A DNA stretch of 64,000 nt from Kordiimonas sp. SCSIO 12610 (GCF_024398015.1 NZ_CP073747.1:692501-756500); one strand, 5' to 3'; positions 34,171 to 43,893 are shown, counted from the first letter of the stretch. The notes: generated from the letters alone by a model not told the origin. Numbers and translations: made by a program.

Positions 34171-35205
34171 TCATTGAGCGCCTTCTAGGCCCCGCAACAT
34201 AGCGACCACATTATTACCAAGTTCGTCAATCGCATAACCACCTTCTAAAATGGTTGCGGTGGGTAAGCCAAGACCGGCAATCATTTTACCAATCTGTGTG
34301 AAATTTTCCCTTTCCAGTTTGAAGTAACCAAGCGGGTCTTCTTTATAAGTGTCAGCGCCGAAGGACACGATCAGCTTGCTTGCACTAAACTCCCGTATAC
34401 GATCAAGGGCTGTTTTCAAAGCAGGCTCATAGGTTTGCCAGTCAGTCCCTTTGGGTAGCGGAAGGTTAAGATTGTAGCCTTCGCCGGCACCAATACCTGT
34501 TTCATCAGCGTGGCCCATAAAGTAGGGATATTCGTTAATAGGATCGCTGTGGATGTTAGTAACAAACACATCCGATCGGTCATAGAAAATTGCCTGTGTG
34601 CCGTTTCCGTGATGATAATCAACATCAAGCACCGCAACACGCGCTTCGCCAGCATTCCTTAGGTGCTGGGCCGCAATCGCCGCATTATTCATGAAGCAAT
34701 AGCCACCATATTGGCCGGGCATTGCATGATGGCCGGGCGGGCGCGAAAATGCGAAACTCTGACTTTCACCATCAAGCAAGGCTTGTGCAGCGTTTAGGGC
34801 ACACTGTGCCCCTTGGTAGGCGACATCATAAGTGCCTGCGCAAATCGGTGTTCCGCTATCGAAGGCATAAAGGCCAATTTTTCCGTCAATGTTTTCAGGC
34901 GAAACGTCGCGCCGCATACCATCCCCTGGCCAGCACAAAGGGAAAATGTCACCACTGCGGCCAGCGTCTTGCCAATGTGCCCACGCTGTTTGAAGGAAGG
35001 TAATGTAGCCTGCCTCATGAACGGCTAGGATTGGATCAAGGCCAAAATCTGTTGTTGGGGGCAACCAACTGTATGATGCTTCTTTTAACGATTTTTCAAC
35101 GGCGTCTGCCCGCGTTGGGTTTTCAAAACAAGGTTTCAGTTCACCGTCTTTGATTTCGCCAGCACAGTCGTGGTGTGCATGATGATCTGCATAAAATATT
35201 TGCAT
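34171..35205 (-). CDS. Histone-deacetylase-family amidohydrolase (acetylpolyamine type)
   Basis: The 344-residue cytoplasmic protein has the HDAC core: RPPGHHA with tandem His, LDVDYHHGNGTQ with zinc-binding Asp and His, NIHSDP, and the final EGGYAIDELG with the catalytic Tyr region. Bacterial members such as acetylpolyamine amidohydrolases remove acetyl groups from polyamines or lysines. Its N-terminus MQIFYADHHAHHD fits the acetylpolyamine type. Ribosome site AGAGGG precedes the ATG. No polyamine genes are adjacent. Confidence 0.88.
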   Translation of the reverse strand: MQIFYADHHAHHDCAGEIKDGELKPCFENPTRADAVEKSLKEASYSWLPPTTDFGLDPILAVHEAGYITFLQTAWAHWQDAGRSGDIFPLCWPGDGMRRDVSPENIDGKIGLYAFDSGTPICAGTYDVAYQGAQCALNAAQALLDGESQSFAFSRPPGHHAMPGQYGGYCFMNNAAIAAQHLRNAGEARVAVLDVDYHHGNGTQAIFYDRSDVFVTNIHSDPINEYPYFMGHADETGIGAGEGYNLNLPLPKGTDWQTYEPALKTALDRIREFSASKLIVSFGADTYKEDPLGYFKLERENFTQIGKMIAGLGLPTATILEGGYAIDELGNNVVAMLRGLEGAQ

Positions 35206-35473
35206 CTTTTTGCCCTCTTAACATTTACGGGCGATCATAATAGCGAGATAGAAAGCTTGCAATTGATATAGGTATAATACCGTCTTTTCGGCGACCAAGA
35301 ATTGACGTTGATAGGTGTTTGATAGGGAATAGAAATACCATTCTAAAAAGAATTTAATGGCTATAATAATCTTCTAATTTTTGATAATGTCACCTTATGG
35401 GCTAAAGGCCCTCAGTGCTGATTAGCGGTTTTTTTATCAGACCATATGGGGGTTCAGATCAGGGAGAATACTC

Positions 35474-36376
35474 ATGAAATTAATACAAACGGCACAAGAG
35501 CAAAGTGCCGAAGCGGCGCAAGCCATAGAGGCCGTTCAATCTGCGGCTGAAGACGCAGGGTTTAGCATGGAAAATAGCCAGGAATATGTTGATCTGGCAA
35601 TCCAGTATAGCGCGGCGGGTGCTGGTGCACTTTTTATTTTACTTATCGGTTTCTGGTTCGCCGGTTTTGTTCGCTCGCGCCTTTTAAGGTTATTTGAGAA
35701 AAGCGAAAAAATGGATGAAACCGTTTCAGGTTTCTTAGCGAGTCTTGCTAAATACGCCATTATGATCGTAACGATCATTGCTGTTCTTGGACAGTTTGGT
35801 GTGGAAGCCACAAGCCTAGTTGCAATTGTTGGTGCTGCCGGCCTTGCGATTGGTCTTGCATTGCAGGGTACGTTATCAAATGTGGCTGCGGGCGTGATGT
35901 TGTTGATTTTCCGCCCTTTCAAGGTTGGTCAGTTTGTTGACGTGGCTGGACACGCTGGTGTTGTTAAGGGAATAACTCTTTTCGTTACCGAAATGGATAC
36001 GGGCGATAACAAACGTATCATTATTCCAAACAGCGCAGTTTGGGGCAGCTCGATTGTGAATGTAAGCTTTCATGATACCCGCCGTGTGGATCTGGTGTTC
36101 GGTATTGGATACGGCGATGATATCGATAAAGCGATGGATGTTATCAAGAAAACAATCGAAGCAGACGAACGTTCATTCTCTGATCCAGAACCAGTGATTG
36201 CTGTGACCAGCCTCGGGGAAAGCTCTGTTGATATTCTTGTTCGCGTTTGGTGTAAGTCTGGTGATTATTGGGGACTTAACTGGGCGCTTTTGAAGAATAC
36301 AAAAGAAGCGTTTGATAAGGAAGGCATCAGCATTCCATACCCTTGCCGTTCGATCTATATGGAAAAAGGCGAATAG
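35474..36376 (+). CDS. mscS: Small-conductance mechanosensitive channel (MscS family)
   Basis: 300 residues, close to classical MscS. A polar helical N-terminus (about 1-45), three membrane helices (about 50-72, 93-113, 115-150) and the pore-lining GAAGLAIGLALQGTLSNVAAG, followed by the MscS beta domain (FKVGQFVDVAGHAGVV, RIIIPNSAVWGSSIVN). It would open under membrane tension to release solutes after osmotic downshift. CAGGGAG precedes the ATG. It ends at a strong shared terminator. Confidence 0.92.
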   Translation: MKLIQTAQEQSAEAAQAIEAVQSAAEDAGFSMENSQEYVDLAIQYSAAGAGALFILLIGFWFAGFVRSRLLRLFEKSEKMDETVSGFLASLAKYAIMIVTIIAVLGQFGVEATSLVAIVGAAGLAIGLALQGTLSNVAAGVMLLIFRPFKVGQFVDVAGHAGVVKGITLFVTEMDTGDNKRIIIPNSAVWGSSIVNVSFHDTRRVDLVFGIGYGDDIDKAMDVIKKTIEADERSFSDPEPVIAVTSLGESSVDILVRVWCKSGDYWGLNWALLKNTKEAFDKEGISIPYPCRSIYMEKGE

Positions 36377-36397
36377 CGCATAGTTTCATCACCTACA

Positions 36398-36432
36398 TAA
36401 AAAAGCGACTCTGAGGCAGAGTCGCTTTTTTG
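36398..36432. terminator. Strong bidirectional terminator
   Basis: AAAAAAGCGACTCTG, loop AGG, CAGAGTCGCTTTTTT, between the mscS gene and the converging nitrilase gene. Confidence 0.9.
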
Positions 36433-36461
36433 ATTCTAAACACATTTTCAATCAACGTGGT

Positions 36462-37439
36462 CTATCTGAATTTAACACCCGGTTGCGGGTTTGTGTTAAC
36501 CGTCAGCTCAAAAATATCTGGTCGGCTATAATGCCCGTTTGTGTCTAATGTCTGACGGTGTTCTTTGATCAGGTTCATGTCAGCAGTACCGAGGATAATA
36601 CCCGTCTTATCGAAAACAGGTTCAGTTATATATTGACCGTCCGGACCAATGATCGCACTGCCGCCATTATGAACAAAGTCGCTGTTTTCGCCAGGCATGG
36701 ATGCCAGCATATCTTTGGCTTCTGGTTCATTTACATTCAGGGAAATGAAGCCTTCCATGATTTCGCCTTTGGTTTTGATCGAACCTGCGGCTGCTACCAC
36801 ACAGCGGCCTTCAAATGCATAATGACGACTTGCAACCTGATGCATGTCTTTGGCAATCGGCCACTGGGCGATATGGATAGTTTCGCTTTGTGCATGCATG
36901 GCTGCGCGGGCAAGCGGCATCCAGTGCTCCCAGCATATCAGGCTGCCAAGAATACCCCACGGCGTGTCTACTGTTTCCAGTGTTGATCCATCACCGCGGC
37001 CCCAAACAAGGCGCTCAGTGTATGTTGGAACCAATTTACGGTGGGGGATTGGCTCGTATTCACCGGGTGTGAAGGTGAAAGTCGTGTTGTATAAGGTGTT
37101 GCCGTCGCGCTCATGCGTCCCGAGAACGATGAAAACGCCTGTTCTGTTCGCACAGTCCTGAATGCGTTTTAAATGTTCGTCCCCCTGTACAACTGAATTA
37201 TCAGCCAAAAGGCGGAAAAGCGCTTTCGCGCCCGGGTGATCCCAGATCGCTGCGTTGGGGGCAAAATCAAGCCATACGGGATAGCCGGGTAACCAACATT
37301 CCGCGAAAGAAACGATGTTTGCGCCGTTTGATGCGGCTTCTTCAATATGGATGATAGCCTTCTCAACACTTGCTCTGAGGTTAAGAAAAACAGGCGCTTC
37401 CTGAACAACGGCTACTGTTGGGTTTTGGACCATATGCAC
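36462..37439 (-). CDS. Nitrilase-type carbon-nitrogen hydrolase
   Basis: 325 residues with the full catalytic triad: Glu47 in SFAECWLPGYP, Lys135 in HRKLVPTYTE and Cys169 in LICWEHWMPLAR. The CWEHWMPL block is the mark of true nitrilases and cyanide-converting enzymes, so a nitrile substrate is more likely than an amide. A GTG at 37439 lies 7 bp after GGAG and is followed by an ATG two codons later, so either may start the protein. Single gene downstream of the S8 autotransporter, separated by a hairpin. Confidence 0.88.
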   Translation of the reverse strand: MHMVQNPTVAVVQEAPVFLNLRASVEKAIIHIEEAASNGANIVSFAECWLPGYPVWLDFAPNAAIWDHPGAKALFRLLADNSVVQGDEHLKRIQDCANRTGVFIVLGTHERDGNTLYNTTFTFTPGEYEPIPHRKLVPTYTERLVWGRGDGSTLETVDTPWGILGSLICWEHWMPLARAAMHAQSETIHIAQWPIAKDMHQVASRHYAFEGRCVVAAAGSIKTKGEIMEGFISLNVNEPEAKDMLASMPGENSDFVHNGGSAIIGPDGQYITEPVFDKTGIILGTADMNLIKEHRQTLDTNGHYSRPDIFELTVNTNPQPGVKFR

Positions 37440-37552
37440 AATTCGTCTCCACCATGTAAGGATTATGATTGTGCTAGGATGTACGATGATCCGGATAAAA
37501 CGTCCATAGAGTATGAACGACTCTCACCAGTTTGTTACATTTATGAGGGGAG

Positions 37553-37587
37553 ATGCGTGATACCGCGCGTTAGGCAATATCACGCAT
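37553..37587 (-). terminator. Hairpin after the S8 autotransporter gene
   Basis: Perfect 10-bp stem ATGCGTGATA/TATCACGCAT with a 15-nt loop, starting 8 bp past the S8 stop. No T-tract follows on the minus strand, so termination is uncertain. Confidence 0.45.
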
Positions 37588-37594
37588 TTGAGTA

Positions 37595-40051
37595 TTAGAA
37601 TGGGCGATACAATCCAAGGAACAATAAAGTATCCTTTTGACCCTGGATGTGGTTTGCGTCCAATCGGTACGCCATGTTGGCTTCCATCGTCCATGTTCCA
37701 AACTGTGCTCTGTATGCGCCCTCAAACGCCAGTTCACGCCCTGACGGGGTTAAACTAAAGCGATTAGTATCAAACAGCAATTCAGTTGTGTCGATGTCGC
37801 GGCCCGCACCCGTTGTAATGCCGACGCTTCCGCGCTCCAGTCGTAGTGGCTGGTTAACGGTGAAAGCAATCTGGTCATTATTCAGGAAAGTTGCTGATTT
37901 GATCAGGCTTGCTGAAAAGCTGCTGCTGATCAATGTATTTACATCGCTTAGGACGCTGGCAGTGGTGTTCCCTGCGTCCGTGCTGCCGCCAGTGACGGTT
38001 GCGTGGAAGGATAGTGCATTTGTCAATGGCAGTGACGCTGAGGCGTTAAGCCAGACAGTTTGTGAACGATCAGTGATCGCAAACACGTCGCTTGCACGCG
38101 CACCCAGAATGGCCCCTTCTTCTTCCATGAAACCTGCTTCAAAACTAAATGTTCCCCAGTTTTCATAGTGGCTGATGCGGGCCGCTGTCGAGGTAACAGG
38201 GGTGTCGCTTTCTATACCTTGGAACGGTGAATTGCTTGCAAGCCCCTTGTTTTCACTAAAGCCAGCCCCGAACCATAAATCTGTTTTCTCACCTATTGCG
38301 ATACCGGCACCTGCATAGTGGCCCTGTGTACGGTTAATTGCGTTATTGAACGCGCCTGTGAGCGAGAACAGGTTTGGTGAATTTGTAAAGCTTTGGCTTT
38401 GAAGTGCCGCACCGATACTTTGACCGTTTCCGACAAACCAGTTTACGCCTTCGTATGACCCTGTAAGCTCAAACGTTGCTTCAGGCGACTCTAATTGATC
38501 AAGCGCTGCACGGCCTTGGGTAAATTCAATAAATTCACGATTTGGGTCAATGTTTACCGCATAACGAATGGTTTCATTCGCGCCGATACGCTCTGCGGAT
38601 GTTTGCCAGTTGCGGCGTTGCTCGATCAGGGCATTTAAGCCAATATTCGTTGTGTTGGTCACCGCCGACGCAGATAAATTCGCCTGAAAATCACGGTTAA
38701 AGCTATCGAGGATGGTTAAGGAAGATAGACCATTCTTCAGACCCAAGGCGTCACCGAAGGCACCGCTCAGAATGATCCCATTTGTGGTTGGGTTTGTGTT
38801 TGGGCTCGGAGTGCCAGCAGCAGTGCTTGCGCTTGAAGCAACGGCGATGCTGCTTTCCCCAACGGGTTGAAGCGCTGCTTCCAAATTCAACAATCCTCGA
38901 CCGTATATATTGTCTGTTCCGGGGGCACCCAAGTCAGTTGCAGTATCGAACAAAATATCCGCTACTTCACGGGCTGACAGATTTGGCCAGGCCTGAAATA
39001 ATATGGCTGCGGCCCCTGTGATGTGCGGCGCGGAAAAGCTTGTACCGCTTGCGACCGCTATTTGGCCGTTCCATGGCAGGGTTAGGTCCACGCCGGGGGC
39101 AACAAGGAAGAAATCTCGTTCAATTCCGTTTCCTGCCGTGTCAGAAAAGGATGCGATATTGCCATTAGCGTCTACGGCGCCAGCAATAATGAAACCACCG
39201 TCCCCTGTTAATGTGGCACTTCCGTCCGCTCTTTGTCCCACTAAGCCGAGGCTTTGCAAGCGCTCTAATGTTCGTATGTTGGATAGCGATGGCTCAGGCC
39301 CCGCATTATTGCCGGCTGAAGACACCAGAAGGGCACCTGCGGTTACCGCTGTGCTATCAAATTCAAGGACATAAAACTCATTAACGGGTGGCGGGTTATC
39401 AATAGTGTCGCCTTCGTCAAATCCGAAGGATTTGTTGATCACGCGGGCACCATTTTGAACCAGATATGTCCACGGATCAGAAACATTAAACAGATCGCCG
39501 TCCTGACGCACTTGTCTGCTGTTAACGTTTGAGAAGAAATCAACACCAATAACAGTAGAATCGAAGGCAACGCCGTGAATGTTGCGGTCATCACGAACAC
39601 CTGCTGCAACCGCTGCTACCGCCTGCCCATGCTGATCAGTGGATGCTGTATCGCCGATTTGTGCCTCATAAATTCTGAGCGCATCAGCATTTTGGCCTCG
39701 GCTGGCGCTCGAGAAGTTTACATCTGGTGAGTTGAAAACGAAATTGAAATCGACAACACCGATCGTTACCCCTTCTCCAGTGAAGCCCTGAGCATAAGCC
39801 TCTGACGCGTTGATCAAATCAAGCCCGCCACCGCGCTGATACTCGGCAGTTTCAAAGTCCGCAGCTGTTACCCCAGCGGGTGGAGGTGAAGGTGCTGGCG
39901 GTGGAGGAGGGGGAGGCGCTACATTTGGAACCGCGGTTGGCGTTTGGATGGTGCTGCCACCACCGCCGCCTCCACAGGCCGTTAGCGCAAGCCCGCAAAC
40001 TGATAATAAAGCAACTGTACGATAATACCCCGTGATCCCACTCTTACGCAT
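37595..40051 (-). CDS. S8 (subtilisin-family) autotransporter with lipoprotein signal
   Basis: 818 residues. A lipobox LTAC puts the lipidated Cys at 26, followed by a Gly run and a Pro-rich spacer (45-59). The subtilase domain has Asp101 in GVVDFNF, His141 in DQHGQ, Asn248 in SSAGNNAG and Ser338 in ASGTSFSAPH, so the triad is complete. Residues from about 540 are beta-strand-rich and end with FLGLYRPF, an autotransporter barrel end. The layout recalls NalP-type lipidated subtilase autotransporters. Expected place is the cell surface, possibly with self-release. Confidence 0.85.
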   Translation of the reverse strand: MRKSGITGYYRTVALLSVCGLALTACGGGGGGSTIQTPTAVPNVAPPPPPPPAPSPPPAGVTAADFETAEYQRGGGLDLINASEAYAQGFTGEGVTIGVVDFNFVFNSPDVNFSSASRGQNADALRIYEAQIGDTASTDQHGQAVAAVAAGVRDDRNIHGVAFDSTVIGVDFFSNVNSRQVRQDGDLFNVSDPWTYLVQNGARVINKSFGFDEGDTIDNPPPVNEFYVLEFDSTAVTAGALLVSSAGNNAGPEPSLSNIRTLERLQSLGLVGQRADGSATLTGDGGFIIAGAVDANGNIASFSDTAGNGIERDFFLVAPGVDLTLPWNGQIAVASGTSFSAPHITGAAAILFQAWPNLSAREVADILFDTATDLGAPGTDNIYGRGLLNLEAALQPVGESSIAVASSASTAAGTPSPNTNPTTNGIILSGAFGDALGLKNGLSSLTILDSFNRDFQANLSASAVTNTTNIGLNALIEQRRNWQTSAERIGANETIRYAVNIDPNREFIEFTQGRAALDQLESPEATFELTGSYEGVNWFVGNGQSIGAALQSQSFTNSPNLFSLTGAFNNAINRTQGHYAGAGIAIGEKTDLWFGAGFSENKGLASNSPFQGIESDTPVTSTAARISHYENWGTFSFEAGFMEEEGAILGARASDVFAITDRSQTVWLNASASLPLTNALSFHATVTGGSTDAGNTTASVLSDVNTLISSSFSASLIKSATFLNNDQIAFTVNQPLRLERGSVGITTGAGRDIDTTELLFDTNRFSLTPSGRELAFEGAYRAQFGTWTMEANMAYRLDANHIQGQKDTLLFLGLYRPF

Positions 40052-40256
40052 ATTGGCCCTCTAAACTATAATTACTCAACTAAATGTATAGCAAATATCA
40101 CATTCTTTTCACAGATAATTTATCTAACCTGAACCGATGCTGAACTTGGAAATAAAAATTATGAACGAACCAATATGAAGTTTCACCATATCGTGACGAG
40201 TAATCAGACCAGACTATCCCATATGATCATGTGTGAAATTTAAAAAGGACTGAGAT

Positions 40257-40901
40257 ATGACATTAACTGAAACACTTGCGGAAGCCGTCAAAAGCTCTGC
40301 GTCACGCATTCCCGCTGAAATTCGTGAGATTATGCTCAATGCCAATCAGGAAATTATCGAAAGCGGTATCGTTGAAACAGCCTTAAAAACAGGCGATAAA
40401 GCGCCAGATTTTGCCCTAAAGGGGGCTAATGGCGGGCAAGTTACGCTTTCAGAAAAACTGAAAGAGGGCCCTATTGTTGTCTTGTTTTACCGTGGTGGCT
40501 GGTGCCCATATTGTAATATGGAACTGAAAGCGTATCAGGATAATCTTGAAACGTTAAAATCATTAGGGGCAAGTTTGATCGCTATAACGCCGGAAGCGCC
40601 TGACAATAGCCTATCAACCAAAGAAAAGAACGAACTATCGTTTGATGTTCTTAGTGATGAGAATTTAGGTGTTTCTGATGCCTTCGGTTTGACGTTCACA
40701 TTACCGGAGGCCCTAGCGAATGTGTATGGCAATTTTGGTATCAATCTACCTGAAGTGAACGGTGAAGACGCATGGAGACTTCCTATCCCTGCGGCCTATG
40801 TCATTAATCAGGACGGTGAAATTATCCTGTCACATGTGGATGTAAACTATACTGCGCGCCTTGACCCACTTGATGTGATCGCTGCGCTTAAAGCGCTTTA
40901 A
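40257..40901 (+). CDS. Peroxiredoxin-like (AhpC/TSA) protein
   Basis: 214 residues, no signal peptide. The thioredoxin-fold domain begins at KTGDKAPDFAL and has FYRGGWCPYCNMEL with Cys83 and Cys86, a CxxC in the position where a peroxiredoxin has its peroxidatic Cys. A long N-terminal helical segment precedes it. This matches peroxiredoxin-like proteins of the PrxL2/AhpC-TSA type. Reduction of peroxides or disulfides is expected. Confidence 0.85.
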   Translation: MTLTETLAEAVKSSASRIPAEIREIMLNANQEIIESGIVETALKTGDKAPDFALKGANGGQVTLSEKLKEGPIVVLFYRGGWCPYCNMELKAYQDNLETLKSLGASLIAITPEAPDNSLSTKEKNELSFDVLSDENLGVSDAFGLTFTLPEALANVYGNFGINLPEVNGEDAWRLPIPAAYVINQDGEIILSHVDVNYTARLDPLDVIAALKAL

Positions 40902-41045
40902 TCCAGTGTTTCCAATGCGCTCAAGTGATTCACACAAATAGTTTATTTTTGTTTTATTGGGAATTTCTAAACTTATCCTACATAAAAATACATGAGTTTT
41001 CAGTTCATCATTGGAAATGAAAAATATAATTGAAAGGGCTATCCC

Positions 41046-41513
41046 ATGCTTCGTGCATTAACATTATCATTAACGCTTTTGGCGTCTATCGTTATCGGTG
41101 CTTTTGCTGCTGATGCTCAGCGCGATCCTATCAGTGATCGTGGTGGTTCTGCTATTAAAGGCTATGACACAGTAGCTTACTGGACAGAAGGCAAAGCCGT
41201 TAAAGGCAATAAGAAAATCACATCTGAATATAAAGGTGCGACTTTCCGTTTCGCTTCAGCAGAAAATAAAGCGCTATTTGACGCAAACCCTGAAAAATAT
41301 ATCCCTGAGTACGGTGGATACTGTGCATGGGCGATCGGAAGCAGTGCAACTGGTTTTGCTCCAGGTAACGGTAAATATTGGAAAATCGTTGATGGCAAAC
41401 TTTATGTAAACTACAACGGTGGCGTTCAAAAGAAATGGGAAAAAGATATCCCTGGTTTCATTGAAAACGGTGACAAAAACTGGTCGCAGAACGAATTCCA
41501 CGAAAGCAACTAA
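41046..41513 (+). CDS. Exported YHS-domain protein
   Basis: 155 residues with a signal peptide (about 1-22, ending ADA). The rest is a single YHS-like domain: AIKGYDTVAYWTEGKAVKG, ATFRFASAENKALFDANPEKY, YGGYCAWAIG. YHS domains are common in metal-handling proteins, and this exported single-domain form is frequent in Proteobacteria with unknown function. It has its own terminator. Confidence 0.82.
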   Translation: MLRALTLSLTLLASIVIGAFAADAQRDPISDRGGSAIKGYDTVAYWTEGKAVKGNKKITSEYKGATFRFASAENKALFDANPEKYIPEYGGYCAWAIGSSATGFAPGNGKYWKIVDGKLYVNYNGGVQKKWEKDIPGFIENGDKNWSQNEFHESN

Positions 41514-41545
41514 GCTGAACGATATTCGTGACAAACGATAAGTGT

Positions 41546-41577
41546 GAAAACCGCCTCTGCATACGAGGCGGTTTTTT
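41546..41577 (+). terminator. Intrinsic terminator after the YHS gene
   Basis: AAAACCGCCTC, loop of 7, GAGGCGGTTTTTT. Confidence 0.9.
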
Positions 41578-41592
41578 CTATGAGGGAAAATT

Positions 41593-42084
41593 ATGAAAAC
41601 TATTATTGGAATATTGGTAGCCGCAACTTTATTTGTGACTGGCTCAAATGTTGAGGCGCAAAATCAGAAGGAAGAAGCTGTAACGCTCGACCTTAGCCAT
41701 ATTGGCTTTGCTGTCCGTGATCTTGAGAAAACAGCATCCTTTTTTATCGACACACTCGGATGGCGCAAAGCGGGTGAGCGCCCGGATTATCCAGCAATTT
41801 TTGTCTCTAACGGGTCTATGTTTGTAACTCTGTGGCGTGTTGAAAACCCAGAGACAGCAGTTGCCTTTGACCGCCGTAAAAATGTTGGCCTGCATCATAT
41901 GGCGATCACCGTACGTGATCTTGATGCGCTTAACGCTTTGCATGAAAAGTTTAAACAGACTGATGGCGTTGTTGTTGAGTTTGCACCGGAATTTTTAGGT
42001 AATGGCCCGACAACACACATGATGATCCGCGAACCTTCTGGCTTGCGTCTTGAATTTATTGTTCCTGCGAACCGTATCAAGTAA
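41593..42084 (+). CDS. Exported VOC-family (glyoxalase-like) protein
   Basis: 163 residues with a signal peptide (about 1-22, ending VEA). The mature part is one VOC module pair: LSHIGFAVRDLEKTASFFIDTLGW and LHHMAITVRDLDALNALHEKF, with a final metal-side Glu in LRLEFIVP. Export is uncommon for VOC proteins, most of which are cytoplasmic. Substrate unknown. The gene begins 16 bp after the YHS terminator. Confidence 0.8.
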   Translation: MKTIIGILVAATLFVTGSNVEAQNQKEEAVTLDLSHIGFAVRDLEKTASFFIDTLGWRKAGERPDYPAIFVSNGSMFVTLWRVENPETAVAFDRRKNVGLHHMAITVRDLDALNALHEKFKQTDGVVVEFAPEFLGNGPTTHMMIREPSGLRLEFIVPANRIK

Positions 42085-42116
42085 TAAGGCGGTACATTAA
42101 GAAATGTAACGAAGCC

Positions 42117-43028
42117 TTAGGCGCTGTGGCCTGAGGCTTCTTCTTTTAACCATTCAATGAAATCACGCACGCGTTCGCTCTCAAGCCGCTCTTCCGGGCA
42201 AACAATATAGTGGGCAAAATCAACAGGCGTGCCGTCACCAAAGGGCTTCACCAACCGGCCAGCCTTCAGGTCTTCTTCTGCAATTGCGGAGCGCGCGAGC
42301 GCAACACCGCGTCCGGCAACCGCAGCTTCGATTGCTAGCGCATGGGTGTTAAAATGAATTGCAGGTAGTCCACCTGGTACGTCAACACCCGCTGCCTTTA
42401 GCCACATTGACCAGCTTGGTGCGCTATTGTCTTCGCTGAAGCTGTCTTCGTGAATGAGTGGTTTTTCCAGTAGTTTGCAGACTGTATCAAATTCTTTGGC
42501 ACCGTTTAACAGCTCGGGGCTGCATACAGGGAAAACTGTTTCGCGGAGGATTTCCTCAGAATGGAGGCCTTTATAGTCGCCGCTTCCATAGCGAACAGCA
42601 AGGTCTATGTCTTCAGCTTTGAAGTCTGTAAGCGTCATGGATGCGGAAATTTTCACGATTGAATCCGGGCGTCGCTCGTAATAGCTTGCGAGCCTTGGAA
42701 CCAGCCATTTACTTGCAAAAGAAGGTGAAACGCTGACTTTTAAGGTATCAGAACTTTTGCTGTCGGTGATGATATCAACAGCGCTTTCCATTTTCTCAAA
42801 AGCTTCCTTCAGGGGGCCAAGCGATAGCTGTGCCGCGTCCGTTAGAATCAGTGAACGATTCGTTCGGCGAAACAGTTCAACACCTAAAAATTCTTCTAGC
42901 GACCGGATCTGTTGGCTAATGGCCGCCGGGGTCACCGAAAGGTCATCTGCCGCAAGCTTGAAACTCATGTGCCGCGCTGCTGCATCAAAAGCGCGCAATG
43001 CATTAAGAGGTAAGAGCGATCGTTTCAT
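42117..43028 (-). CDS. LysR-family transcriptional regulator (GcvA-like)
   Basis: 303 residues with an N-terminal winged helix (LNALRAFDAAARHMSFKLAADDLSVTPAAISQQIRSLE read as blocks, about 7-47) and a periplasmic-binding-protein-like effector domain. The N-terminus matches the GcvA subgroup. AAAGGA precedes the ATG. It lies 67 bp downstream of cysH on the same strand, so it could be co-transcribed with the sulfite genes or regulate other targets. A symmetrical site lies in the gap. Confidence 0.9.
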   Translation of the reverse strand: MKRSLLPLNALRAFDAAARHMSFKLAADDLSVTPAAISQQIRSLEEFLGVELFRRTNRSLILTDAAQLSLGPLKEAFEKMESAVDIITDSKSSDTLKVSVSPSFASKWLVPRLASYYERRPDSIVKISASMTLTDFKAEDIDLAVRYGSGDYKGLHSEEILRETVFPVCSPELLNGAKEFDTVCKLLEKPLIHEDSFSEDNSAPSWSMWLKAAGVDVPGGLPAIHFNTHALAIEAAVAGRGVALARSAIAEEDLKAGRLVKPFGDGTPVDFAHYIVCPEERLESERVRDFIEWLKEEASGHSA

Positions 43029-43076
43029 GTATGATCCTTTATACCAAAGCTATCTTGTTGCCGATTTTGGCACTAA

Positions 43077-43093
43077 TACCATCTTAAATGGTA
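43077..43093. promoter_or_regulatory. Inverted repeat between cysH and the LysR gene
   Basis: TACCAT, 5 bases, ATGGTA, in the 67-bp gap just before the LysR start. Size and dyad fit a LysR-type autoregulatory site, but nothing more can be shown. Confidence 0.35.
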
Positions 43094-43095
43094 CC

Positions 43096-43893
43096 TTAGA
43101 GGCCACTAGACTCGTAACTGGCAAGTTTTGCATTTTCACCAAGGGTTAAGTGGATACCGCATTCGGTTTTTCCTTTACCCTTCCAGCGACCAGAGCGCAC
43201 ATCAGCGCCGTCTGCAACACGGTCAGTACAGGGCATACACCCGATTGAGGCGAACCCTTCTGCAACAAGGGGGTGTGCTGGCAGATCATGATCTTTCATA
43301 TATTGGGAAACTTGATCTTTGTTCCAGAATGCCAGCGGGTTCACCTTTACGCGGTTATCGCTTGCTTCAAAATGAGGAAGCGCCGCGCGCCCGGCACCAT
43401 GGAACCGCTTACGGCCTGACGCCCAGGCATAATATCCATCAAGGGCCTTGTTCAACGGCACAACTTTGCGCACATAGCAGCAGCCATTATTGTTGCTGTT
43501 CCACAAAATCCCTTTTGGGTCATGCGTTTCAAGATCGTCAGCATCAGGGGTTAGCGTGATCACCGAATTGAGGTCCAATTGCTCCGTTAGGGTGTCACGG
43601 TAACGCTTGGTTTCGCCGAATAGCTTACCTGTATCCAGAAAGAGTACCGGAATATCCTTCGAAACCTTTGCCGCCAAATGCAACAGAACCGCAGATTCTG
43701 CGCCAAAAGATGATACGAGGGCAAACTTGTCCCCTAACATATCACGGGCTGCCTCAATGATAGCTTCAGGGCGAATATCCTCTGGTGCCGTTCCGTCAAA
43801 GCGAGCATTCAGTGCAGCCACCATTTCTTCAGCGTCAAATGAAGGCGTTTGCACTGTATTTTTCGATGTTAAACGAGTGGCTGCTACTGTCAT
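43096..43893 (-). CDS. cysH: Adenylyl-sulfate (APS/PAPS) reductase with iron-sulfur cluster
   Basis: From the ATG at 43893 (AGGA 7 bp ahead, 4 bp past the preceding gene) the product has 265 residues. It has a PP-loop start SSFGAESAVLLHL, cluster ligands CysCys 138-139 and Cys219/Cys222, and the active Cys245 in TECGIHL. The four cluster cysteines place it with the iron-sulfur type that usually uses APS. It makes sulfite for the next step. Longer in-frame starts (GTG 43932, ATG 43926) would overlap the DUF934 gene. Confidence 0.93.
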   Translation of the reverse strand: MTVAATRLTSKNTVQTPSFDAEEMVAALNARFDGTAPEDIRPEAIIEAARDMLGDKFALVSSFGAESAVLLHLAAKVSKDIPVLFLDTGKLFGETKRYRDTLTEQLDLNSVITLTPDADDLETHDPKGILWNSNNNGCCYVRKVVPLNKALDGYYAWASGRKRFHGAGRAALPHFEASDNRVKVNPLAFWNKDQVSQYMKDHDLPAHPLVAEGFASIGCMPCTDRVADGADVRSGRWKGKGKTECGIHLTLGENAKLASYESSGL

